Position numbers and translations under genes: made by a program
Part shown: piece by piece, positions 1 through 10,275 of the stretch
Layout of the letters: each line of letters begins with the position of its first letter
Position numbering within the stretch: position 1 is the first letter of the stretch
Assembly: GCA_903772945.1 (NCBI GenBank)
Contig: CAICTM010000928.1
Span: 1 to 42,508 of the forward strand
Reading direction: 5' to 3'
Source of the DNA: Seminavis robusta
Taxonomy: Eukaryota > Bacillariophyta > Bacillariophyceae > Naviculales > Naviculaceae
DNA length: 42,508 nucleotides
Notes under the pieces: generated by a model
What the model was told of the DNA's origin: nothing
The model's database searches: none
The model's input: the letters and a program-made list of their open reading frames with translations, nothing else

Positions 1-1464
1 AAAGAGAGGAATTGATCCCATATCATCCCAGTTGTTTGGATGGTTACGTAAGAGTGCAAGATGGTATCAAGTTGGTAATGGAAGTCCTGTGCCTTCACGA
101 CTTTTGTTCGTCTACCCCCCTCATTGGGAAGTAAACCTTCGAAATTCAGGAAATCCAGAACTGCTTGATCATGGTTTGAGTCGGCAAATATCTTCTTTCC
201 TTGTGATTTGCCTGCCGAGTAGTTGACAACATATCCAAGAGTTGCCCATGCCTGATCCTTCCTTCGATATTCCAGGGAGAAACAAGAGAAGACATCTTCA
301 GCACAGTATCGAAAGGTTTTGGAACTGGCCAGTCACTGCCCATCAATATACCATTGGATGCCGATTCCCATTTGCTTTCGGGGATTGGAACGTATGCCTT
401 GTAACAATTGCGGTACGCCTCACCAGTGTTCAACTGACTGATTTTGGTACTCGTTTTAGGTGGTGGAGCTAGTGGATCGTTATCGAAAAAGCAGAAATCG
501 TCGTCTTGAGGCGTGGATCGGCAAGAAATTGCCACACACAATGGCGAGCATCGTGGCACACCACCTTGATGTTAGCACCTGAATGTGGAACACAAGGTCT
601 TTTGTGAAAGGGAATTTGCCACCCATGTTGTATCTTGTCATGAGGAAGCTCATCAACTTTTTCCGCTCAAGTACTCCGGAACCTCACCAAGCTTCTCTCA
701 CCCATCGGGCTCCAGTTTCATCCAAGTGCCATGTCAACAATCATCATACGCAGTCAAAGCGCCTTGTTCTTTCGAAGGATATCCATCAATTTGACACCCC
801 GAGCCTGTTTCTTATCCAAGGGAGGAACGTCTTCTTTGAATCTGCACAATATTGCGGAATTGGTTGATGTTCCTATCGTCTGGAGGTTCATTGTCATGTT
901 CCATTCCTTGGGAATTTGTACCAGGGTAGCTGTTGATCCACCACTGCTGGTCTCATCATATCTTCATTACTATCATCATCATCTGTGTCTTCTTGCGAAT
1001 CGTCGTCACTTCCTTCCTCATCAGTTTCCTCTATGGCTTCCTCATCTGCCTCCTCTTTTGCTTCCTCATTGCCGTCATCTCGGGTACCAAACCGCTGCTG
1101 GTTTTCTATTGTCTTCCTCGCTTTCAGAACCAATACCACCACCATCTTGCATGGCCCAAGCAATTTGATCTTCCTCCACCATGTCTTGTGGAATGGCTGG
1201 CATTTGACTTGATGTGCCTCTCTCCTCTCCTGCAGATCTTCTAACTTGCCGTGGTGCTTTAGCGGGTCTTCCAGTGTCAGTGGCACCAAGCCCTGCAGTA
1301 GTCATGTCCCTTTTTCTCCTAGTACTAGTACTTCTTGTTGCTTTGCCAATGCCAAGTGCATTCTGCCTTGCTGCAATGCAACTCCGAGATTGGTTGGTGT
1401 GAGCACTTAGTGCCCTCTTGCTTTCAAACCAAGCTTTACAGTAGTCGCAATACCAATAACCCAT
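1..1464 (-). pseudogene. Zinc-finger transposase remnant, copy 1 (Plavaka-like, tentative)
   Basis: Reading starts at Met 1464 with a CX2C...HX7C finger (residues about 5-28, YCDYC then AHTNQSRSC). A basic stretch with TDTGRPAKAPR and an acidic stretch (about 1075-894, in another frame) follow. After that come blocks shared with copy 2: RYNMGGKFPF near 640, DDFCFF...APPP and LNTGEAY near 400-510, QWYIDG near 340, a WATLGYVVNYS block near 230, and KAQDFHYQLDTIL near 60. These blocks lie in different frames with at least four breaks, so the gene is dead. The order finger, acidic linker, YIDG block, QDFH block recalls the Plavaka/CACTA-related transposases of fungi and algae. That family name is from memory of motif style and is an inference. 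The 3' half is outside the window. Confidence 0.6.
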
Positions 1465-1892
1465 GATACAACTAGTAGTAGTAGCTAGCTAGTAGTAATT
1501 GCCGATCGCTAGCCCGTATAAAGGAACTGTAATACCTTAGGCAAAGTCTACACGACCTTACAAAATGTGAGTGTGGTTACCAAAAGCTAACCCCCAAACC
1601 GCTCTGTACCGGATTCTGTATGTAGTTTCCATGTTCATTGGTATGGCATAGGGGACAAAACGGGACCACAAAATTGGTCGGTACCTATGGGGTTGGGAAT
1701 TTAGGATGCATGCAGGGTTCCAAAACGGTGCATACTGCCACACCAATGGAGAAAAGAACCCAGTACATGTTCCACAACAAACACCATCCAAATCCGGGAG
1801 CAATGACGTCACCAATCGCCTAGGGATGCATGTCGTTCGGTACCTTCCAGACCTCGCTGTTTTCGCGAGACCCCATTATGCGTTTCTTAGAT
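1..1892 (-). mobile_element. Family A DNA transposon, copy 1, 5' part only (runs off the window start)
   Basis: The right end is a 15-bp terminal repeat at 1878-1892 (read on the minus strand, CATCTAAGAAACGCA). It differs at one base from the perfect 15-bp inverted repeats of copy 2 at 19372-26710. Inside it, on the minus strand, are a Cys/His finger start at 1464 and transposase remains colinear with copy 2. The left end lies outside the window, so length and target duplication cannot be read. The element sits inside the ORF that occupies 1893-5623, so it is younger than that ORF. The 413 bp between the terminal repeat and the first Met show no coding signal and probably hold the promoter. 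Confidence 0.75.
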
Positions 1893-4800
1893 GTACTGAG
1901 CAAGGCCATCATCTGCTGAAATCTTGCTTCACTGGCTTCCTGGTCCTTTTGGTGCTTTGCCTCCAGTTGTTGCAGTTGTTCCTGGTGTTTCTTCTCCATT
2001 TTTTCCATGGCATCTAATGTGGACTTGGTCTGTTGCTGCATGGCTAAGGTGGACTTGGTCTGCTGTTCCATTGCTGCTTTGAGGGCTGCTATTTCTTTGG
2101 ACTGTGCATCACTAGTAACATCACTGGTTGCCACAGTGGTGGCTGTAGCTGGTACAGAGACATTGGTCACTGGTGCCTGAGTGTGTCCCCAAGTTCTGAC
2201 TTTGTCTGCCCAAGTAGTAATGATGGCTTCCACTGAAGCAAGAGAGTCATCATCTTGATACAATGTTTGAAAGGAGCGACTGCTGTATGAGTACTGATCC
2301 CAAGAGTCATCCCTTGGAGTACGTGGTTGTCTTTGGATGACAGAGGGTTCCTCATCATTGAGGGCTTAGTCTTGGGGGAAGATGGTGGCATCGGAGAAAA
2401 TATCTGTGAGTCGTTCCACTACTGTGTCTCTAGCACTCTTCTGGCAAATGGCATAGTACTGTCCTGAAGTGGCATAGGATTTGTGGCGTTCCAGATCCAA
2501 CAGCAGGGGCTTTCCATTGGCAGTGACAATCTTCTCTAAGAGCAAAAGACGAATTTCATCCTCAAAGTTTGGATTCAGATCTTGAAGGGGGACACCTGTG
2601 GTGGCATTGATGACATCCATATGTTGGATAACTGCCTTCTTCATAAGGTCATGGTGCTTTCTTTGTCTGCTGATCTTGTTCAATTTGGGGCTCAGTAGAT
2701 CCAACTGAGGGTGTTGCATGGTGGGATCATTGGCAATGGCTTTCATCAGGTTTTCAAAGGCTGGACAGTCGGTGATTCCCACCTGGATGCCAAGGATGTC
2801 AATCTTCTCAGTATCGACCTTGACTTTGGTTGGAATAATGGCAATGGGACAGGTAATGGAAGGCCTCTGCTGACGTAACCAACTGGATACCCTGGGTAAC
2901 AGGCCATCACGGAAGGTCTTCTTAGGATTCTTCCCGGCAATGTAGCATACTGTGGCAGTTTGTGATTCCTCCAAGCTGTGTGGCCGGAGGAAAAGCTTGT
3001 GTTCTTTGAGAAAGGGAACCACCCCTTGAATCTTCTTGAGTGAAGGAACGCTGTCGTAATCAGGGCTGTGCACATAGAAGGAACAGGCAAAGCGACGAAT
3101 ATAATCATTGATGGGACCCCAGTCCATCACCGAGGCATTCAGCCACTTGACAAGCTGATCGCGGGTCATGTTTCCTAGGGAGTCCAAGGCAATGTCATTG
3201 CCCTCAAAGTCTCCTATCCCTTCATGATCTTTGAAGGTGATTGAGTACCTGTCATCAGAACACAATAGTGTCAACAGCTGCATGACCAGGGGAATAGGCA
3301 TTGCTGAGGTTGCTGGATTCATTGCCTCAATACGAACACCAAAGTAGTGTGTCTTGTGGCTCCTTGCACCATCATTGGCATCCTCGAAACTTTCCTCGTC
3401 GTCATCCCTCATAGTGTCTCCATTGTCGCCATCCTGATTGCCATTGTCGTTGGATTCATTGGCGCTCTCATCTGCATCCAGAGCCATGGGATTGGCTACA
3501 CCAAGTGAAGCAGCAGCGGCATCTTGCTTGGACTCCTGAATGGTCATGGTGGCAACGCCTGGAATTGGTGGAACATCAATTTCAGGGGCTGGTTCCAGTA
3601 GACCCAAGGTCTTTGCTTTACAATGAATCTCTTGGGGCAATGGACAGTGAGTTCGCTGTAGCTCAAAAAGGGAGTTCCTAACACAGACAGAGGCAGTGTC
3701 ATTGGCTGGGTCGGCGGGAACAAGGAATGCCAGTTCTGTTTCCAGATAAGTGAGCATCTTTTCTGGGTCTGCCTTCCACTTGCAAAGGAAACACAATGGG
3801 TCTTGAGGTCGAGAGGTTGAAACCTGGTGACAGAAGCATCGCTGAGGACTGTTACATGGCTTGATGGGAGCTGTGTGATCTGGTGGTCTTGTGGTTTCTT
3901 CCTGTTGAGTGGTCAGTAGGCTGTCGGCATGTGCAGCACTGGAATTGGTTGCGATTGCCGGCAAGTTGTGGGACTGAAGCTGAGTGTCATTGGTAGCAGC
4001 AACGTTAAAGAGAGGAGCCAGTTGCTTGACAGGAAGCGAGTCGGTCATTTCCTGTTTACGTGCTGCTTCTTGAAGATGCTGAATTCCTGTTTTAATTTCG
4101 TCTTCTGTCGGGTAAGTAATTGCAGCATTCACTACAGTTCCAGTCGGAGACAGGAGCATTGTCAGCGGTGAAGCTGAGCGGGTATCCATAGCCAAAGGTC
4201 CCTCGAGCTGTATGAACTGTCGGCAGAGTTGGCAGTAGTGTGTTTGACGTGAGCAATCTGTCCGCTGGGACCTAGTATGCTTTGAGTCAATGATTTCCAC
4301 AGGAAGAGCCGGCTCATTACACTGGAGACACCACAAAGGCATTGTCGTTGGGATAAGTTCTTGTATGTTGTTGATTTTCTTGGGAGTAATCAAGTCGACA
4401 GGGTCCTCAGCAGTTCCGGTGACGGGAGTAAATGACGTGGAGGTATGCGTTGTCGAATCGATGCCATCAGTAAGGACATCAACAGGCTTGCTAGTAGACA
4501 CGCATTGCCTTGCATCTTTGAGCTCCTTCGTCGACACAGGGGTTGGATCGATGGGATCATCTGCAGAGCCAGCATCACAAGTATCATTGTGCCGACTGGT
4601 TAGAAATTGCTGGATCGATTTCTTGAGGCGAAACCTGGATTTCTTCTTATTGATTGACGGAGCCATGACTAGTTTGTTGTTCTTGTCGTCAGTTCGTTGC
4701 TCTCTACTGTGACTGTTGCTCTCGTGCGTATTGGAACATTCCCCCACAGAGGAACGTGTTGTTGATTTAGTAGACCTCGCCATGTTATGGTTTGCCGAAT

Positions 4801-5623
4801 TTGGTAATGATGATAGTTTCGGCCAAATGCTGGCATCGTCCCGCTTGACAATATCGTAGGTGTTTGTTGGAACACTGTTGGTAATAGTCAAATTCTTTTT
4901 GCTATCATTCAAGGTTGAGCTCGATGAAGGGAGACTCGGCCAATCATGCATATTGTTAATCGTAGTATCAACTGTGTGCGTTGCCTCCGTAGTAGGCTGC
5001 AGTTTTCCTTTTCCTTGTTTGGTCTGACAATTTGATTTGTGCTTGCTTGTGGTAATTGTTATCGCTGGAATTTCCCATGCCACCGGAGTTTCAGCGTGAG
5101 ATGCGAGAATCGGTGGCAGTGGAAGTGGATGGATGTCCTTTGCCTTGTTTGATCGAGATGCTTTTCTCTGGTGAGTACAGGTTCTCTTTGACGAGTGGCG
5201 GGATCCGACCGCTGCGGAGGAATTAATTCTTGACGGTGTGGTTACATCTTCTTCTGCAGTCGACGCAGTACCAGTGGTCCCCAGAGTAGAGACGGATGTA
5301 TTGTCGTCAACGTCTTCATTGTTGAGAGTTCCATTGAGGCGAAGCCATAGGTCGTTTGTCGCCAGCGGCAGAAAGCTATTGTCATTTGTGGTTAACGGTG
5401 TAGTGGTTGCTACATTCGCTTTCGCTCGCTCCTGTGGTGTCGTTTTCTTACTGCGGCGTACTGGTTGATACCCATCGCAGTCTTTGCTGATCAGCGCCAA
5501 TGACCTGAATGTGTCAGCTTGTTTCGATGGCAATTTCGATGATTTTGGATTCGTTTGGTCTGGCGTCAAGGACTGCGCAGCAGCATCAGGTAGTCTATGA
5601 GCGTTTCCATGTGTCAGCGACAT
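1893..5623 (-). pseudogene. Long LINE-ORF1-like protein with two Cys clusters, interrupted
   Basis: An open frame runs on the minus strand from beyond 5800. The likely start is the Met at 5623 (MSLTHGN), since the preceding 84 codons look like untranslated sequence. The first ~430 residues are Ser/Thr-rich and low in complexity. A CX2C...CX2C cluster follows (PLWCLQC to CQLCRQ, near 4330-4220), then a second cluster (RCFCHQ to LCFLCKW, near 3840-3770), an acidic patch, and a compact C-terminal domain (about 3350-2380; FYVHSPDYDS, HKLFLRPHSLE, GQYYAIC). The frame ends at a TAA (2366-2368) but continues in frame into a Gln/Lys-rich coiled coil (about 2110-1900) until transposon copy 1 cuts it at 1893. 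It resembles ORF1-type proteins of diatom retroelements. A gag-like or host origin cannot be excluded. No RT is seen next to it. Confidence 0.5.
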
Positions 5624-7698
5624 GGTTACTTGGGATTTGCGACGGCGAAAGGGACCACAAGGCGCCATTGTGGACCTTTTTCGATTCGAATGGCTGAAAA
5701 ACGGCCAGTTTACTATAGAAGAAATAGTACAAAATTTATTGATCAGTGTGATTCCACAAAGGGCGGTTCCAGTTCGCTTGGATCTGGAATTGTTGAATAA
5801 AACATATTGGACCTGCCCCAGATACGACAAGCAGATGGGCGCAATGATGGCTGAACTCGTCTGTCGCGGATACATGAGGACTGAACAGGACAGGTACTAT
5901 TTGATTGGTATTCCATCACAGGGGACTCTTTCCTACCAGTGTTTCGGCTACCTTGGTGGCGTGGGGCCAGTCTGTCACAGTTCTTCAGCTTCCTGTTTCT
6001 AAGTACGCCATTCGTCATGGATGTCCGCCCGTGCAACCGTATGATGAACACATCGTTTTCGCAAAGAACCAAAGCAATGGACATATTTGAAGAACCACGC
6101 CCCGGAAACCATTACTCATGGCATCATACAACCATGCATGCGTGCGCAAACCACCATTCGCAACCTAATTTTCAGAATGATTGTGGGCTCGACGAAAAGG
6201 AACAAGGTGACCACAAAGATTGGACTGCCTCCAAAATGGTACATGATATATCCACCCTGTACGGCACTGGGTCATGGCGACTTGGTCACAGACACTTCTT
6301 CCTTTCCCTCACCGAGCAAATATTCCAAAAAATGCTGGAACCATCTTGCAGGTCTATAAAGGAAGGTGTGACTCCTGGATGCGCTCCTCCTTCTTGATTC
6401 TCTAATCGAAACTGAAGTACATGACAGCAATAGCCCAACAGGCAATGAGCCAAAGCCGCAGCACGTGATTGGTAATAATGTTACAGGAAGACAGTTTTGG
6501 AACACGACATGGACGTGCATGTTGTGGAGGTCCCAAAAATATTTTGTCTGTAATTCAGATTCTTGCAAGAACCAGATCTTTTCAGTCCCATACGACTATC
6601 CGACGATACAAGTGTTTTCAAACGGGATCAGATGCTGCCTTACAGTCCCGCTGCGAGTCGCTCCGTGTTGCCAGAGCATACAAGAGGGCTTTCGGACGGG
6701 GAGTCAGCTCTATGTACTCTCCTTGGGTATAAGAAGCTCACCAACGATCAAGGCAAAAAAACATTTTAAACTTCGTAGCTGGTGCCTCCAGACAGCCCTC
6801 CAAAGGCAGTCGGGAAGGAGGCCTTATCGAGGACTACCATGCTTTCGATCAAGCAGATTACGCCACAGTACCTTTGACAAAGACTTGAAGGAGGTGAATG
6901 CGAGTCACATTGAGCTTACTCCAAACTTCCTAGCGGATATTCAGTTACTCAAGGCAAGTTAGTGTTCATAAGATCCCTCTGACCAAAATGGGATATTTGG
7001 GAGGCACCACAAAATGCTCGAGATTTGGATGGTCAGCTAACTTACACCAAATACGGCAATGCAGTTGTCGGTCCCATGTCACTCTCACTGGAGGTGGGAT
7101 ACATCACCCATGTTGGGGGGAACGACACCTCCGAGTGATGATCATACTGGTACCAATAAGCGCTGAATCTTTTGATCCCAGTGAGATGCTCGGGGAGTCT
7201 GGTCTTTTGCAAGCAGTATGGCACGTATCTACCCCTTCCACTAACCCTCAATTCACGGATAAGGACCTCCCGAACATTGAACGATACCTCCGGCTCATCC
7301 ACCCCCATGATTAACCCGAACTGCAACAAAAGGAGAAGGGATGATAACGGGAAGAAGAGACAATGAGGATAAGGTAGAGGAGGTGGGAAAGGAGGAGTCC
7401 GAGATTCATTCTCGATGACACTGAGGAGCACGATGGTCTTGATGATAAGAAGAAGCCCGCAAGAAAAGGGATGATGCAGAGGAGACTAACGCAAGCAAAA
7501 ATGGTCTTGGTGATGAGAAGGAGCCAGAGAGAAAAAGTTTGAAGCAAAGACTGTGGAACTGGGTACATAACGATGGAGATGCACTGGACAGTTTTACACA
7601 CCAGACTTCCAGAATATCTGTAAGTGCCTCCCCTGATGAGACTCCAAAACCAAGAGAGAGCTAAGACGAGAGAGTTCGAAAGAGAGATAGAGAGGGCT

Positions 7699-7699
<1 letters not shown>
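5624..7699. other. About 2 kb without a recognisable gene
   Basis: Short ORFs occur in all frames, but none is longer than 165 codons and none shows a recognisable domain. A few stretches look protein-like in changing frames on the plus strand (for example near 5690-5920 and 6780-7140), which would fit an old, decayed gene. The first 250 bp probably include the 5' leader of the minus-strand ORF ending at 5623. No clear inverted or direct terminal repeats were found by eye. Confidence 0.4.
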
Positions 7700-7769
<70 letters not shown>

Positions 7770-7770
7770 G
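7700..7770. repeat. (AG)n microsatellite
   Basis: About 70 bp of alternating AG, broken once by an extra A near 7754. It is flanked by further AG-rich sequence from about 7660. The ORFs on both strands across it (Arg-Glu on plus, Leu-Ser on minus) are products of the repeat and not genes. Confidence 0.95.
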
Positions 7771-8269
7771 GATATACTAAGTGGACCTCGTGCAGCTCTA
7801 GCTCCAAACCAAAGAAAAAGAAAGAGAACTAACATGGTTTTTGTCTACTTATACTACTATGAACTCTTCTACTCATTGTTAGGTCTCCCTTCACGTAAGT
7901 TCATGGTGAACTCCATTTCATCTTCATCGGATGACAGGACGACAGACTTTCTACTTTGTTGCCTTCCTTAGCCTCCAGTTTGTTATTGACACTTCCGATA
8001 GAGACCCTGTTTGCTTTTGTGGCAGAGGAGCATCAGTTTGTTTTCTGACCACCTTTACCGTCTCAGATTGTTTTGGGAATACAGGACGGTACAGTCTTCA
8101 TCACCCTCCTCATCAGAGGAGTCCAAGACAATTCATACACTTTGTCCTCTCTCTGCATTCTCCCTCCTCTCTCTTGATTCTGACTCATCGTCGCTGCTTC
8201 ATTGTGCTGTCATCCCTGCACGACAGTTTCATATTACCATCAAGTCGACTTTCAACTCCTCGGTTCCCG

Positions 8270-9148
8270 TCAACCGTTTATCATCATCGCTTGATTCCAT
8301 GTTAGCTTCATCGTCAAGCATCTCTTCCCATACACATCTACTTTCAGTTCCGAGGTTGAAACAATGCAAACTGGGATGGGATCCTTGATGCGATACCTTT
8401 TCATGAAAAGCCTGCAGTGTTCCTTCTGAAGCATCTTTTCCACAGCCTTCTTTGTGAAATTGATAGTTCTCTTGTCAGCTATCAAGTGCTTGTGGCAGCT
8501 ATCACGAATCTTCTGGTCCCAAGCAGTGGCAAGGCATGGTTTGAGGTGACAGATGTCACAGTGGCGAGCTATGATGTCATCTTTCTCGTCCTCCTTGCTC
8601 TGTCCATAGCCCAGCGGCCTGTACACTATCTTGCCCTCACTAGGCTCGTACTCAGATGACTCTCTTGGGTATCCTTCTACTGTGAAGTTCAGCCTTGATT
8701 GTTTGCTCTCCGCTGCTCCGCTGCTAGACTCCTTCCTCTTCCCTTGTCTGTGCTTGGCAGTCCTTGACCTTTGACCACCTGCTGCAGTCCTCTTCTCACC
8801 AGTCTTCTTCCCTTGACAGGTTCCTTTCTTGTCATTGGTCTTCTTGCTTCTCTTCTTCTTACTATTAGCACCCGATCCACTATCAAAAACATGGCCCATC
8901 TTCTCCATAAAGAGGATTCGACTCGCTGACAGTGTTTCCGGAGGTGAAATTGGAGCGTGGTCTTTTAGGTTTCTGGTGGCCCACCTATCACCTGGAGCCC
9001 TCGACTTGTTGAGCTTGAACTCAAAGCAAAGGTTGCAGGTATCTTCTTCTAGACACAGAGGGCACCCACTATACAAGATCCTGGTAGCATTGGCATACGC
9101 TTCTGCATCTGCACACTCACTATCCAACCAAGAACCAGGGAGTGGCAT
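8270..9148 (-). CDS. Unknown Cys- and Lys-rich protein
   Basis: The open frame begins at 9289, but the more likely start is the Met at 9148 (MPLPGSWLD). The 47 codons above it include a C-run tract that looks untranslated. The protein would be about 292 residues. It has an N-terminal Cys group (CPLCLEEDTCNLCFEF, about residues 32-47), a long Lys/Arg/Ser-rich middle that looks disordered and could hold nuclear localisation signals, and a C-terminal module with Cys and His (HCDICHLKPC to DSCHKHLI, then KEHC). The two Cys modules suggest zinc binding; the function is unknown. The frame ends at 8270, but an acidic stretch (EEMLDDEANMESSDDDKR) is open in another frame just past about 8330, so a frameshift or intron near the 3' end is possible. 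It is head to head with the histone H3 gene. A transposon origin cannot be ruled out. Confidence 0.55.
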   Translation of the reverse strand: MPLPGSWLDSECADAEAYANATRILYSGCPLCLEEDTCNLCFEFKLNKSRAPGDRWATRNLKDHAPISPPETLSASRILFMEKMGHVFDSGSGANSKKKRSKKTNDKKGTCQGKKTGEKRTAAGGQRSRTAKHRQGKRKESSSGAAESKQSRLNFTVEGYPRESSEYEPSEGKIVYRPLGYGQSKEDEKDDIIARHCDICHLKPCLATAWDQKIRDSCHKHLIADKRTINFTKKAVEKMLQKEHCRLFMKRYRIKDPIPVCIVSTSELKVDVYGKRCLTMKLTWNQAMMING

Positions 9149-9289
9149 ATTATTCCTTGTTTTTCGTTTTCGTTTGTCCGGACAGGATTTTTGTGAGACT
9201 GACACATTTTCAAAATCTCTCTCCCCCCCCCTCCCCCCATCTACTTTTTCAAAAAATAGTTCATGCCAACGAGATTGCTTGAATTTCAT

Positions 9290-9487
9290 GCCAACGAACC
9301 CAAACCTACAGTATATAGAAACAGAATGACCCCAACCAGCCCCCAGCCCCAGTACTGCAACGACTATATTGATATCATACCAGCAGGAAGTATGTAGAGA
9401 GCAAAGACGGCATGCTACTATGCGTGCAGTTTAACGACTACATCCACAGTCCAAAAATAATGAGACATAAAATTGATTTCCTCCAGT
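9290..9487. promoter_or_regulatory. Intergenic region between two divergent genes
   Basis: About 200 bp separate the divergent open frames. A TATA-like stretch (AGTATATAGA) lies near 9310. The shared interval could act as a two-way promoter. This rests on layout alone. Confidence 0.3.
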
Positions 9488-9907
9488 ATGGTAAGGACTA
9501 AACCAACTGCAAGCAAAGTAGTCGACGGACAACATCCCAGATTCCGGAAGGCGCTAGCAAGGCAGGCCGCCAGGAAGGTCCCTCCTCCATTGAAGGTGTG
9601 TGTCAAAAAGCGACAGCGCTATCGCCCAGGAACTGTGGCTCTCAGAGAAATTCGAAGGTACCAGAAGTCAACCGATCTCCTAATCAGGAGACTGCCCTTT
9701 CAGCGTCTTGTTCGAGACATAGCTTCTGATATTAGAAAAGACATCAGGTTCCAAGGGTCTGCAATGGAAGCTCTCCAGCAAGCGTCAGAAGCCCATCTTG
9801 TGGACATGTTCCAATGTTCCAACCTTTGTGCTATCCATGCCAAGAGAATCACCATCATGCCAAAAGATATCCGGCTAGCCAGGAGGATTCGAGGTGGAAG
9901 GTTTTAG
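9488..9907 (+). CDS. Histone H3 variant with divergent tail
   Basis: A single uninterrupted frame of 139 residues. The start chosen is Met 9488 ([10 protein letters not shown]), because it aligns with the usual H3 start; an earlier Met at 9473 would add five residues. The histone-fold core is strongly conserved: [27 protein letters not shown], then [10 protein letters not shown] and [17 protein letters not shown]...RRIRG. The tail differs. The Lys 4 context is kept (RTK), but the ARKS motif around Lys 9/Ser 10 is replaced by ASKVVDG. The Lys 27 equivalent is present in AARKVPPP but the next Ser is Val. The Lys 36 region reads [12 protein letters not shown]. Loop 1 is not lengthened, which argues against a centromeric H3. 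The protein would package DNA in nucleosomes with altered tail marking. No intron is needed. Confidence 0.93.
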   Translation: MVRTKPTASKVVDGQHPRFRKALARQAARKVPPPLKVCVKKRQRYRPGTVALREIRRYQKSTDLLIRRLPFQRLVRDIASDIRKDIRFQGSAMEALQQASEAHLVDMFQCSNLCAIHAKRITIMPKDIRLARRIRGGRF

Positions 9908-10275
9908 GTACTATTCTAGACCTGAAAAATTAACGTATAAGATAATATGTGTTCTTCTTTGTTGCCTTCTTTCGTGCATACCCATATGTCTTTTGTCAGT
10001 GCAGCCTTGACTGTTTTTTGGTTTGCGTGAGGGCGTAATTGTTTTCTTTTCGTGTACTTTGTGAATGTGACAACTCCTCTTCTAGGACGGTTAACCTGTG
10101 GTTATAAATATATATAGGTATACATATATAGATAGTAGTATACCTGGTCTGTGCAAGGATCGAATCATGCGCCTGCCATCCCTGTCATGCCAACTCGGGT
10201 CACATAAATTCTGCGGCCTGTTCGAACTCATTACTTAGCCAAAAATCTGGGAGTTCACTCTGCCCCTTCTGTAGC
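9908..10275. other. AT-rich spacer downstream of the H3 gene
   Basis: It holds the likely H3 3' untranslated region and an AT-rich run of TATATA-type repeats near 10100-10145. The border with the copia fragment lies somewhere between about 10150 and 10330. No second gene is visible. Confidence 0.5.

Noticed and set aside
5622..6397. Plus-strand ORFs of 126 and 152 codons
   Set aside because: Some stretches look protein-like, but they overlap the leader of the minus-strand ORF and show no domain.
7311..7971. ORFs on both strands across 7311-7971
   Set aside because: They are produced by the (AG)n repeat and its flanks.
9488..9907. Centromeric H3 (CENH3)
   Set aside because: Loop 1 is not lengthened and the core follows standard H3; only the tail differs.
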